A stretch of DNA of 64,000 nt, from assembly GCA_045106735.1 (NCBI GenBank), contig JBGCEZ010000016.1, positions 1 through 64,000 on the forward strand, written 5' to 3'. The notes under the pieces are model-generated. The model was given only the letters and a program-made list of their open reading frames with translations, was not told the origin of the DNA and did not search any database. A program made the translations under genes and the position numbers. Below are positions 8,518 through 15,909 of the stretch, one piece after another; the first letter of the stretch is position 1; every line of letters begins with the position of its first letter. This DNA comes from JBGCEZ01 sp045106735. Its GTDB lineage: Bacteria > Planctomycetota > Phycisphaerae > Phycisphaerales > SM1A02.

Positions 8518-10251
8518 TCAGCTGCCGGAGCCGGCACGACCTCCGCCACCCCCCGAAGCGCCGCCGCCGCGAGCTCCACCGCCGCCACCACCCGTAGCAC
8601 CGCTACCACCACCCGCAGCACCGCTGCCCGGAGCTTCACCGGAGCCACCGCCGCCACCACCCGTAGCACCGCTGCCCGAAGCTCCACCGAAGCCGCCACC
8701 GCTACCACCCGTAGCACCGCTGCCCGGAGCTTCACCGGAGCCACCGCCGACCCGCGGACCACCGCCGCCGTGACCGATGCCGCCAGCGCCGCCGACTCCC
8801 GATCCCGGCCCGCCAGCGCCACCCCCCGGGCTCACGCCACTCCCGTCGCCGATCGAGCCGCTCCCCGCTCCGGGCAATCCCGCTCCAACGGATCCCGCCC
8901 CCGGCGCCCCCGCTCCGCCGACGCCGGATCCGGCCCCCCCGCCGAGTGCGCTGCCGCTTCCCCCCGCCAGCCCGTGCGCCGGCCCCGCGCCAGGCGGCAT
9001 CCCGATCCCGCCGATGGACCCGCCACCACCACCGTGATACACCCAACCACCACGGCCCACCCCGGCGAACCCGCCGCCACCGCCACCGCCACCACCGCCG
9101 CCGAGACCACCGCCCGCACCCGGTCCGCGGCCCGCGTGCCCGTGCATGCGCTCCAGGCTCTCCATCGCACCGAATCGCAGCTGATCCAGGATCCACTCGA
9201 TCTCGTCCTGCATGCGACGCGGAGCCTGCACGAACAGTCGTTCGCCCGACGCCATCAGTCGAGCGACCCCGCCACCGTTCTCCCTCCAGTCGTCGGCCGA
9301 GACAAAGGCCCGCACCGCGGCCTCGATCTCTTCGAGCGTTTCCTCGCGGTCGACGCCCCAGGCTTCTTCCGCTCGCTCAACGATGTCGCCGATCGAATGC
9401 GAGACGAGCATCGTGGTCCGTCGGTCGGCCACCGCTCGGGTGCTGAGCGTGAGCACCCCGTCATCCTCGAACCACGTCGGCGCCTCATCGTGCATCTCCA
9501 TCGCCACGCCGGCATCCGTCACCGCCCGCATGATCCGTGACAGGGGGACCGATCCGACCGGGACATCGATCGAGGCGCTTGGCTCCAGGCCCGCTTCCGC
9601 CAGCGCCGCCCACTCGACGAGAATCGGCGTGTCGACCATGCGATCGACCAGGCGAACCAGATCGTCGACGGCGATCGGCGACTCGTTGATGGTGAAGCGA
9701 GGCGCATCATCGTCCGTCGCCCAGGCGTCGTCACTGGGACCCGCGAGGGCACCCGAGCTCGGCGACACGGCCGGGGCGGGACGGACGGCCAGCGTGCCGC
9801 GAGCCTGGATTCCGATGGTGAGGGTGATGGCCGCGGCGACCGCGGCGCCCGATCCGAAGATGGCTACGTGCATGAACATGCTCCTTCGATGCCGCCGGGC
9901 CACCTGATCAAGCCCCTCGGCCAGGACGATCGGCGGACCGAGCTCCTGGAGGGTGCGGGTGATCGCATCGGCAGGGGGCGTCCCGCTGATGGCGTGGGCG
10001 CGGAGGCGCTGGTGAATATGGTCCTCAAGTTCGTGGCGGAGGCCGAGGGCCTGGCGGCGGGTTCGCCGGGTCGCCGGCGCGGCCTCGAGTTCGGCCAGCC
10101 ACGCCTCGATCTCTGGGGCGAACGTGGCATCGACGCGATCCCCGCCACCCTCGCTCGCCCGATCGGACACGCCGAACGCGACCGATGCTGCGGATCCCAC
10201 CGACGACGGTTGCCCGGTGCCCGGCGGCGTACTGCGGTCCACCCGCACCAT
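8518..10251 (-). CDS. HAAS-like/STN-like domain membrane protein with glycine-rich tail
   Basis: This 577-residue protein has four parts. An N-terminal helical domain (about 45-118) resembles the HAAS/DUF1700 modules usually coded beside PadR. One TM helix follows (127-148). An extracytoplasmic region (186-358) contains an STN/secretin-N-like fold signature: V-P-V-G-S-V-P-L-S-R-I, then W-F-E-D-D-G-V-L-T-L-S-T, then W-R-E-N-G-G. A glycine-rich low-complexity tail fills 372-577. The STN-like region is clearly paralogous to the protein at 12963-13946. The ATG at 10251 overlaps the padR stop by one base (TGATG). Role inferred: a membrane signalling protein under PadR control. Confidence 0.65.
   Translation of the reverse strand: MVRVDRSTPPGTGQPSSVGSAASVAFGVSDRASEGGGDRVDATFAPEIEAWLAELEAAPATRRTRRQALGLRHELEDHIHQRLRAHAISGTPPADAITRTLQELGPPIVLAEGLDQVARRHRRSMFMHVAIFGSGAAVAAAITLTIGIQARGTLAVRPAPAVSPSSGALAGPSDDAWATDDDAPRFTINESPIAVDDLVRLVDRMVDTPILVEWAALAEAGLEPSASIDVPVGSVPLSRIMRAVTDAGVAMEMHDEAPTWFEDDGVLTLSTRAVADRRTTMLVSHSIGDIVERAEEAWGVDREETLEEIEAAVRAFVSADDWRENGGGVARLMASGERLFVQAPRRMQDEIEWILDQLRFGAMESLERMHGHAGRGPGAGGGLGGGGGGGGGGGFAGVGRGGWVYHGGGGGSIGGIGMPPGAGPAHGLAGGSGSALGGGAGSGVGGAGAPGAGSVGAGLPGAGSGSIGDGSGVSPGGGAGGPGSGVGGAGGIGHGGGGPRVGGGSGEAPGSGATGGSGGGFGGASGSGATGGGGGGSGEAPGSGAAGGGSGATGGGGGGARGGGASGGGGGRAGSGS
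8530..9120 (-). repeat. Glycine-rich low-complexity coding tract
   Basis: About 590 bp encodes almost only Gly, Ser, Ala and Pro, with repeated blocks such as G-S-G-A-T-G-G-G and G-E-A-P-G-S-G-A. The DNA has recurring 15-24 bp blocks, densest from about 8580 to 8750. It forms the C-terminal tail of the STN-like protein and also opens spurious plus-strand frames. Confidence 0.85.
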
Positions 10252-10610
10252 CAGGCGTCCTTCCCGGCCGCGCCGCCAAGGCCATCGGGCAGGAAGGACG
10301 TGATGACGTCGATCAGTCGGCGGTGGGCCTCGGCTCGGCGGGCCAGATGCCGCCGCCCCTTGGCCGTCAGGCGATACCACTTGCGTGGTCGTCCGCCCTG
10401 CTCGGGCCCATCCCAGGTTGCCTTGATGTGCCCGTCAGACTCGAGTTGATGCAACAGCGGATAGAGGGCCCCCGGACCGAGACGAAGCCGCCCCTCGGAA
10501 CGCACTTCGATCCGTTGACCGATGGCGTATCCGTAGAGCGGTTCGTCGGCGATCACCGAGAGAACCAGCAGATCAGCGGCACCGCGAACGGGATCAGGAG
10601 GACTGGGCAC
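10251..10610 (-). CDS. PadR family transcriptional regulator
   Basis: This 119-residue protein is a typical short PadR. Its winged helix reads L-L-V-L-S-V-I-A-D-E-P-L-Y-G-Y-A-I, then L-G-P-G-A-L-Y-P-L-L-H-Q-L-E and Y-R-L-T-A-K-G-R-R, with a dimerising C-terminal helix. The start is a GTG preceded by GGAG seven bases upstream. A perfect inverted repeat at 10638-10658, just upstream, is a likely operator for self-regulation. Its stop overlaps the start of the HAAS/STN-like gene, which it probably controls. Confidence 0.9.
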   Translation of the reverse strand: MPSPPDPVRGAADLLVLSVIADEPLYGYAIGQRIEVRSEGRLRLGPGALYPLLHQLESDGHIKATWDGPEQGGRPRKWYRLTAKGRRHLARRAEAHRRLIDVITSFLPDGLGGAAGKDA

Positions 10611-10637
10611 GGGAAGTCTCCGAAGGGTCGTGACTCA

Positions 10638-10658
10638 ATATATCGGTTGCTGATATAT
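10638..10658. promoter_or_regulatory. Candidate PadR operator: ATATATC-N7-GATATAT
   Basis: A perfect 7-bp inverted repeat with a 7-base spacer starts 28 bases upstream of the padR GTG. It sits in the only AT-rich patch of this neighbourhood. PadR proteins commonly bind AT-rich dyads of similar span over their own promoter, so autoregulation is the natural reading. Confidence 0.65.
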
Positions 10659-10725
10659 CACCACAAGACCTTTTCGGCAGTTTTTGACCTCCCGCCGCCG
10701 AGCCCGTTCGCCCCGCCTGACGTAC

Positions 10726-11628
10726 TCAGGAGCCGCTGATCGCCTCCAGCCGAGCCTGAACGGTGTCTCGAAGACCGATCGTCTCGGACAGCTCCCGCCG
10801 GGCGCGATTCACCAGGCTCTCCAGCTCGCGCGCCACGCTCCGTGCCTGCGGAAGCTCATGCTGGTCGATCTCGTCAATCCGCATCGCCACCTCCGCCCCG
10901 GCAATCAGCTCATCGAGTTGCTTGGCCAGCTCCGCTCGCTCGGCCTGCAGCACCACGAGCGTCAACTCGGTCTCCTGCAGCGCCTGCTCCAGCTGCCGCA
11001 CCTGCTCGATGCCCGACTGCCGAGCGACCAGTCGCTCGCGCTCCATCCGGCGGTCCGTCAAGTCGATGAGCCCGGACTCGAGTCGGCGATACGGATCCAC
11101 CGCGGCGTCCTCCGTCAGCGCGCCTTCCATGACCTCCTCGGCACTGCGCAGCGCCGCGATGAGCGGATCCTCGACGATCGCCCGCTCGACACGTGTTACC
11201 AACCGATCGATGCGTTCGGACAGGAACTGACTGGTCGCGCCGGCGATCATCCGTTCCGTCTGGATCTCCGCAAGACGAGCTCGCCGTACGGCCAAGGCTT
11301 GACCGAGCTCCACCATGCTGGCGGGACGCGTCGCCGCCGCGGTCATCATTGCCTCGCGACGGTGCTGAAGTTCGTCGACCCGGTGCTTGGCGACTCGTTC
11401 TTGATCTCGCAGGATCTCGAGCGAACGTGCTTGAATCTCCGCCTGAGCCTCCAGCGCCTCAAGTTCCTGCTTCAGCGCCGACTCGACTCGTTGCTCCTGC
11501 GTGACCGCCTGCGGCGGCGTCGGTACCACGGCCTCAGATCCCGCGCCGGCCAGTGCCGCTGAACCGGCGGCACCCCCGAGCAGCAATCCTGAGACGACCA
11601 GCGTCGCGGTGAAGTTCCTGGTCATCAT
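10726..11628 (-). CDS. Exported coiled-coil protein of unknown function
   Basis: This 300-residue protein has a signal peptide (hydrophobic residues 8-27, cleavage likely after A-L-A). Almost the entire mature chain is charged heptad-like helix rich in Glu, Arg, Leu and Ala, so it should form a long coiled coil in the periplasm. It has no cysteines and no enzymatic motif. It is the last gene of the minus-strand set STN-like protein, ECF sigma, one-TM protein, coiled-coil protein, with a 70-base gap to its upstream neighbour. AAGGAA lies about ten bases before the first of two tandem ATGs. Confidence 0.6.
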   Translation of the reverse strand: MMTRNFTATLVVSGLLLGGAAGSAALAGAGSEAVVPTPPQAVTQEQRVESALKQELEALEAQAEIQARSLEILRDQERVAKHRVDELQHRREAMMTAAATRPASMVELGQALAVRRARLAEIQTERMIAGATSQFLSERIDRLVTRVERAIVEDPLIAALRSAEEVMEGALTEDAAVDPYRRLESGLIDLTDRRMERERLVARQSGIEQVRQLEQALQETELTLVVLQAERAELAKQLDELIAGAEVAMRIDEIDQHELPQARSVARELESLVNRARRELSETIGLRDTVQARLEAISGS

Positions 11629-11698
11629 GACGGACGTTCCTTTCGTGGAGGGGGAGGCTGATCGGCGTCCTCGCCGGCCAACCGAATCTGCATCACCA

Positions 11699-12211
11699 TC
11701 AGTGGATCACCGGCCGACGAGCCTTCAGCTCATCCAGGCGGTGTCGTACGAGTTCAAGTTCGATCAGCGCGAAGGGCCGGGCGATTCGGCCGGGCGCGGT
11801 TGCGTCGGCCGCATCCGCGTCGGTGGCGTCGGCCAGCGCAGACGGATCGGCCGGCTCATTCGGTGACGCCACAACGTTCGCCGCGCCGCCTGCGACCACA
11901 CTCGCCGAGTCACGCGTGCCCCCGTTCCGCGTGGCCGTCGTTCCCGGCATCAGGTCATCAACGGGCCCCGCCGGACGGTTCGCCCGCATCCCCCCTCCCG
12001 CGACGACGAGCCCCACCAGAATGCTCGCCACGCCGCCCGCGGCCCACCGAGCCGCGGCCCGACGCCGTGCACGCATGTGCGTCACACCCGCGAGTACCGC
12101 CTGCGTTCGATCGGTCGTGGTCGTGGCCGAGTGCGCGGCCCGGACGTGCTCGTCCAGCACCGAGAGCCCGGCCAGGAGCTCATCGACGTTCGGGCGATCG
12201 CGGCCACTCAC
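11699..12211 (-). CDS. Single-TM protein, probable anti-sigma or sigma-associated factor
   Basis: This 170-residue protein has a cytoplasmic N-terminal segment of about 50 residues, one TM helix (55-74), and an extracytoplasmic Ala/Thr/Asp-rich linker ending in a charged helix. It overlaps the ECF sigma gene upstream by four bases, the usual position of an anti-sigma factor. No zinc-type H-x3-C-x2-C anti-sigma motif is present, so the assignment rests on topology and position. Confidence 0.5.
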   Translation of the reverse strand: MSGRDRPNVDELLAGLSVLDEHVRAAHSATTTTDRTQAVLAGVTHMRARRRAAARWAAGGVASILVGLVVAGGGMRANRPAGPVDDLMPGTTATRNGGTRDSASVVAGGAANVVASPNEPADPSALADATDADAADATAPGRIARPFALIELELVRHRLDELKARRPVIH

Positions 12212-12873
12212 GGCGCACCTCCCGCCACGTCATACGCTCGGGCCAGGGCCGTCCGCGCCCGATGCAATCGGGCGGTGGCCGCCCCGGCACCGGCACCCAA
12301 CGCCCGAGCCGCTTCCGGCACGGTCAGGCCCTCCAGCTGTACGAGCACGAGGATCTCACGATGCGCCTGCGGCAGCCCCGCGAACGCCCGCGCCAGGCGC
12401 GGGTCCAGTTCGTCGGCCGCCGCACGGACCGCCGGGTCTGCCTCCGCCGGCACGACGGGTTCGCGGGTTCGGGATGAATCCCCACGCTCTGCCGCGCCCA
12501 GCAATGGCGAGATTCGCGCGAGCCGTCGCCGCCGCGACGTCCGCGCGACCCACGATCGACAGCGGCGTACCGCGATCCCCCGGAGCCACGCTCCGGCGGC
12601 GTCGGCGTCCCGAAGGCGCCGCCGCCCCCGCCACGCAGCGAGAAAGACATCCTGGACGACGTCCTCGACCGCACCGATCGCCCCGAACCCGAGCATGCGG
12701 CGAACGGTGCGTTCGACGGACGGGCCGTGGACCTCGATGAGCATGGTGAACGCCTCCTCGGAGCCCCGGTGCAGGGCGTCCAGCGAACGGAGGTTCGGAA
12801 CAGCGTCGGCATCGTCGGCGTCGGCGAGAAGCTCCGTCACAATGGCATGGTCCACATGACCCACGGGAGTCAT
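12208..12873 (-). CDS. ECF-type RNA polymerase sigma factor
   Basis: This 221-residue sigma-70 family protein has region 2 at about residues 36-104, with the core D-V-V-Q-D-V-F-L-A-A-W, and region 4 at about 158-212 (L-P-Q-A-H-R-E-I-L-V-L and V-P-E-A-A-R-A-L-G). The two are joined by an Arg-rich linker. The ATG at 12873 gives a normal ECF length; a GTG at 12966 overlaps the upstream stop and would add 31 Arg/Pro-rich residues. The gene lies between an STN-domain membrane protein and a one-TM protein, which suggests control by an envelope signal. Confidence 0.85.
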   Translation of the reverse strand: MTPVGHVDHAIVTELLADADDADAVPNLRSLDALHRGSEEAFTMLIEVHGPSVERTVRRMLGFGAIGAVEDVVQDVFLAAWRGRRRLRDADAAGAWLRGIAVRRCRSWVARTSRRRRLARISPLLGAAERGDSSRTREPVVPAEADPAVRAAADELDPRLARAFAGLPQAHREILVLVQLEGLTVPEAARALGAGAGAATARLHRARTALARAYDVAGGAP

Positions 12874-12962
12874 ACGGCCGCTTCTCGAGAAAGATCGTCT
12901 GGGAGGGCAGACCGGCAGGCCGGCGACCAACCCCGGACGTGCCCGCTCCGCCGGACAGCCCT

Positions 12963-13946
12963 TCACCCCCCCGTCGCCGCCTCGAGATTCTCGCCCCGGC
13001 GGACGCGATCCAGGAGGAGCGGATCCACCGGGCGTGATCGCCGGACCTGATCGGTGAGGCCGACCGATGCATGGGCGCGATCGAGGACCCAGGTGATCTC
13101 TCGCTGCATCCGGAGCGGGGCGGTGATGAACATGAGGTCACCGAACAGCATGAACGAGGCGAGTTCACCGCCATTGTCGACCCAGGCCTCGGGCTCGACC
13201 GTCTCGGACAGGACCGCGACCAGGTCCTCCACCACGTCGAGCCGCCAGCCATTGTCATCGCCCCCGGTCGCCACATCCAGCAGCTGCCGAAGATCATGGA
13301 CCACGACCATCTCGGTTCGCCGATCCATCGCCGGTTGCGTGGTCAGCGTCAGCGTTCCCAGATCGAGGAACCACGCCACCGGCTCGCGCACGGACTCGTC
13401 ATCGGCCCGGTCTTCCACCGCCCGGCAGATTCGCTCCACCGACACATCCCCGACCGGCAGATCCACGAGCTCGTCCGGACCGAGGCCGATCGCGGTGAGG
13501 GCTCGCCACTCGATCAACAACGGCCCGGACCAACTCAGGTCGATCAGATCGATGACATCCCGCATCATCATCGGTGATGAAGACACGCGCACCAGGTCGG
13601 TGGGTCGGGAGATCCGTGCGTCCGGTACCCGAAGTGCGGGAGCGCCACGAAGATCGACCACGGCGGACGACCGTGGATTGTGCAGGTCAAGTTGCCCGAT
13701 CGTCCGCGCGTACGCCGGCGAGACCGCGTACCTCGATCCGTCCAGTGGCATCGACGTGGTCGCGGAGACCCCACCATCGGCGACCAGGACGGCCATCGCG
13801 ACGGCGGACGCGGCAACCACAGACGCGGCGGAGGGACCAGCGAACCACGAGGCACCGGCGGCCGCCCGCCGCTGCCTCGCCGGCCACACCCCGCTCAGCA
13901 TGCGGGTGACGACGTGCTTCACGCGATCACGTTCGAACTGCGGCAT
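12963..13946 (-). CDS. STN-like domain membrane protein, paralogue of the protein at 8518
   Basis: This 327-residue protein has one TM helix (about 38-56) and an extracytoplasmic region that aligns with the 8518-10251 product. The shared landmarks include L-V-D-L-P-V-G-D-V-S-V, W-F-L-D-L-G-T-L-T-L-T, R-R-T-E-M-V-V-V-H-D-L and W-V-D-N-G-G-E. The last kind of motif is typical of the planctomycete STN/secretin-N-like module. It lacks the HAAS-like domain and glycine tail. GGAG lies seven bases before the ATG at 13946; a GTG at 14051 would add a Cys-containing leader. It is the first gene of the sigma operon, and so a candidate sensor. Confidence 0.6.
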   Translation of the reverse strand: MPQFERDRVKHVVTRMLSGVWPARQRRAAAGASWFAGPSAASVVAASAVAMAVLVADGGVSATTSMPLDGSRYAVSPAYARTIGQLDLHNPRSSAVVDLRGAPALRVPDARISRPTDLVRVSSSPMMMRDVIDLIDLSWSGPLLIEWRALTAIGLGPDELVDLPVGDVSVERICRAVEDRADDESVREPVAWFLDLGTLTLTTQPAMDRRTEMVVVHDLRQLLDVATGGDDNGWRLDVVEDLVAVLSETVEPEAWVDNGGELASFMLFGDLMFITAPLRMQREITWVLDRAHASVGLTDQVRRSRPVDPLLLDRVRRGENLEAATGG

Positions 13947-14303
13947 CGAGAGGCTCCGGCCGGTGAGACGCGCGCAGCCGGTCCGACTTCCATGATTCGT
14001 TCCTGGCTCGGCGAACTTCGCCGCCAGTGCCCCGCATGACGGACACTTCACTCGACTCGCCCGTCGCTTGCCGGCTACGGCGTTCCGGACGTTTCTAGCT
14101 TTGCCATGTCGGGCTCAGCGCCGCTCACCCCTCCCACCTTCGGAGTGTCGTGGCCGAAGCTCGCGAAAACCGCGCGGCGCGCGGCATCGAGTCCGAGTAC
14201 GTGTTGCTGACCCCACTGGAGGCTCGAGGATCGGTCAGCGCCAGCCTGAACGTCCGGCGCGTCGAGCATCCCCGTGCGTCCAACCCCTGGGGCGCGCGGC
14301 CGA
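13947..14303. other. Intergenic spacer, nothing recognised
   Basis: This spacer lies between the amidohydrolase stop and the start of the STN-like gene, both on the minus strand. It must hold the promoter of the sigma operon, but I see no convincing box. An upstream in-frame extension with C-P-S-C-G reaches 14051 and is probably not translated. Confidence 0.5.
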
Positions 14304-15812
14304 TCAGCCCTCCGATCGAAACACCTGGCCGCCCTTCATCACGAACCGCACGTCGCTGAGCACACTGACGTCCTGGGTCGGGTCACCGTCCACCGCGATG
14401 AGATCGGCAAACTTCCCTGGCTCCAACGTGCCGACCTCGTCGGACCGATCGCAGAGATCCGCCGCGTTGATCGTGGCGGTGACGATTGCGTCGGCCGCGG
14501 GCATTCCTGCTTCCACCATGTACACGAACTCAAGGGCGTTCGTGCCGTGCGCGCCAACGCCGACATCGGTCCCGAACGCGATCTTGACCCCTGCCGCCGC
14601 CGCCCGGCCGAACGCGTCCTGGATGATCGGGCCGACGGCCGCGGCCTTCGCCCGCACCGGCGGCGGAAAGTAGCCTTCGATCGCTGCCTTCTCTTCGACG
14701 AACTTCCCCGCGTGGATCGTCGGCACGAGATACGCCCCGGTTTCCTGAAACAGCGCAATGCACTCGTCGTCCAAGTAGGTGCCGTGCTCAATCGAGTCAA
14801 CGCCCGCTCGCAAGGCCGCCTTGATCCCCGTCGATCCGTGCGCGTGGGCCGCGACCTTGCGCCCGAGTTGATGACCCGTGGCGATGATGGCTTCCAACTC
14901 ATCAGCGAAGAACTGCTGCTCAACGCCGGCGGCAGTGTTTGAAAGCACGCCGCCGGTCGCGGTCAACTTGATGACATCCGCACCACGCTTGACCTGCGCC
15001 CGTACCGCCTGGCGGCACGCATCCGGCCCGTCGGCGATTCCGAGCATCACGCCAGGCATCGCGAAGATGTCATCGCGGTAGCCAAGCGTGCCATCGGAAT
15101 GCCCGCCGGTCGGACTGATCGACTCACCCGCCACCAACAAGCGCGGGCCGGGCACATGCCCACCCTTGATCGCATCGCGCAAGGCGAACGCCGCGTCACC
15201 CGACGAACCGACGTTCCGCACCGTCGTGAACCCGGCCATGATCGTGCGCCGGGCGTACACCGTGCCCATGATGGCCGCATCGGCGTCGGTCGCGGTGACG
15301 CCCTTGAGCATGCGCGACCCACCGTACTGCCCGGTGATGTGTGTATGACAATCGATCAACCCGGGAAGAACGAACCGGTCCCGCAGGTCGACGACACGAA
15401 CATCGGTTCCCGGTGCCAGTGGCGGCGGATCGATGAAACCATCAACGACGCGCACCACCCGATCGTTCTGCAGGACCAACGTACTGTTCCCGCGTGGCGC
15501 CGTCCCCGGCACGTCCAGGAGCGCACCGCAGTGCACGATCGTGACATCAGCCGCGGGCGGAGGCATGGCGGCCGGCGCGGTCGGAATCGGCGCTTCATCC
15601 ATCGCCCCGAGGGTCACACTCTCGCCATGTTCGCCAAGCCCGACTTGTTCGGCATGCCACTCGTGCGTCGCGGCCATGATGGCCCGGGGGCAACCTGATC
15701 CGGCCGCGCAGTGTTCACACCCATCGCCGCTCTCGTCGGCGGCGACGGCGAAGCTGACATTGATCGCCAGCGCCGCCAGCGCTCCCCATTTCACCATCAC
15801 ACCGATTCGCAT
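14304..15812 (-). CDS. Exported amidohydrolase (prolidase/imidazolonepropionase-like)
   Basis: This 502-residue protein has a signal peptide (A-V-A cleavage near residue 25), then a short Cys-rich segment (C32, C35, C41). A complete amidohydrolase barrel follows: L-I-D-C-H-T-H (H156, H158), the probable carboxylated lysine in D-V-I-K-L-T-A, A-A-H-A-H-G, S-I-E-H-G-T and F-G-T-D-V-G. Relatives hydrolyse Xaa-Pro dipeptides or cyclic amides with two metals. Start 15812 is fixed by GGAAGGAT seven bases upstream. The next gene upstream is a different exported amidohydrolase, so the pair may act on related peptides or amides. Confidence 0.75.
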   Translation of the reverse strand: MRIGVMVKWGALAALAINVSFAVAADESGDGCEHCAAGSGCPRAIMAATHEWHAEQVGLGEHGESVTLGAMDEAPIPTAPAAMPPPAADVTIVHCGALLDVPGTAPRGNSTLVLQNDRVVRVVDGFIDPPPLAPGTDVRVVDLRDRFVLPGLIDCHTHITGQYGGSRMLKGVTATDADAAIMGTVYARRTIMAGFTTVRNVGSSGDAAFALRDAIKGGHVPGPRLLVAGESISPTGGHSDGTLGYRDDIFAMPGVMLGIADGPDACRQAVRAQVKRGADVIKLTATGGVLSNTAAGVEQQFFADELEAIIATGHQLGRKVAAHAHGSTGIKAALRAGVDSIEHGTYLDDECIALFQETGAYLVPTIHAGKFVEEKAAIEGYFPPPVRAKAAAVGPIIQDAFGRAAAAGVKIAFGTDVGVGAHGTNALEFVYMVEAGMPAADAIVTATINAADLCDRSDEVGTLEPGKFADLIAVDGDPTQDVSVLSDVRFVMKGGQVFRSEG

Positions 15813-15909
15813 TGCGGATCCTTCCAATCAATGTCCACGATCTTCGCCCCACACCGAGCCGCAGTGGCCAACGCGAAAGGCAACGGCCTGATGCTACCGG
15901 GCCAACGTT

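Noticed and set aside
12874..12966. GTG start at 12966 for the ECF sigma factor
   Set aside because: It overlaps the upstream stop, which is attractive, but adds 31 Arg/Pro-rich residues foreign to ECF factors. Kept as an alternative only.
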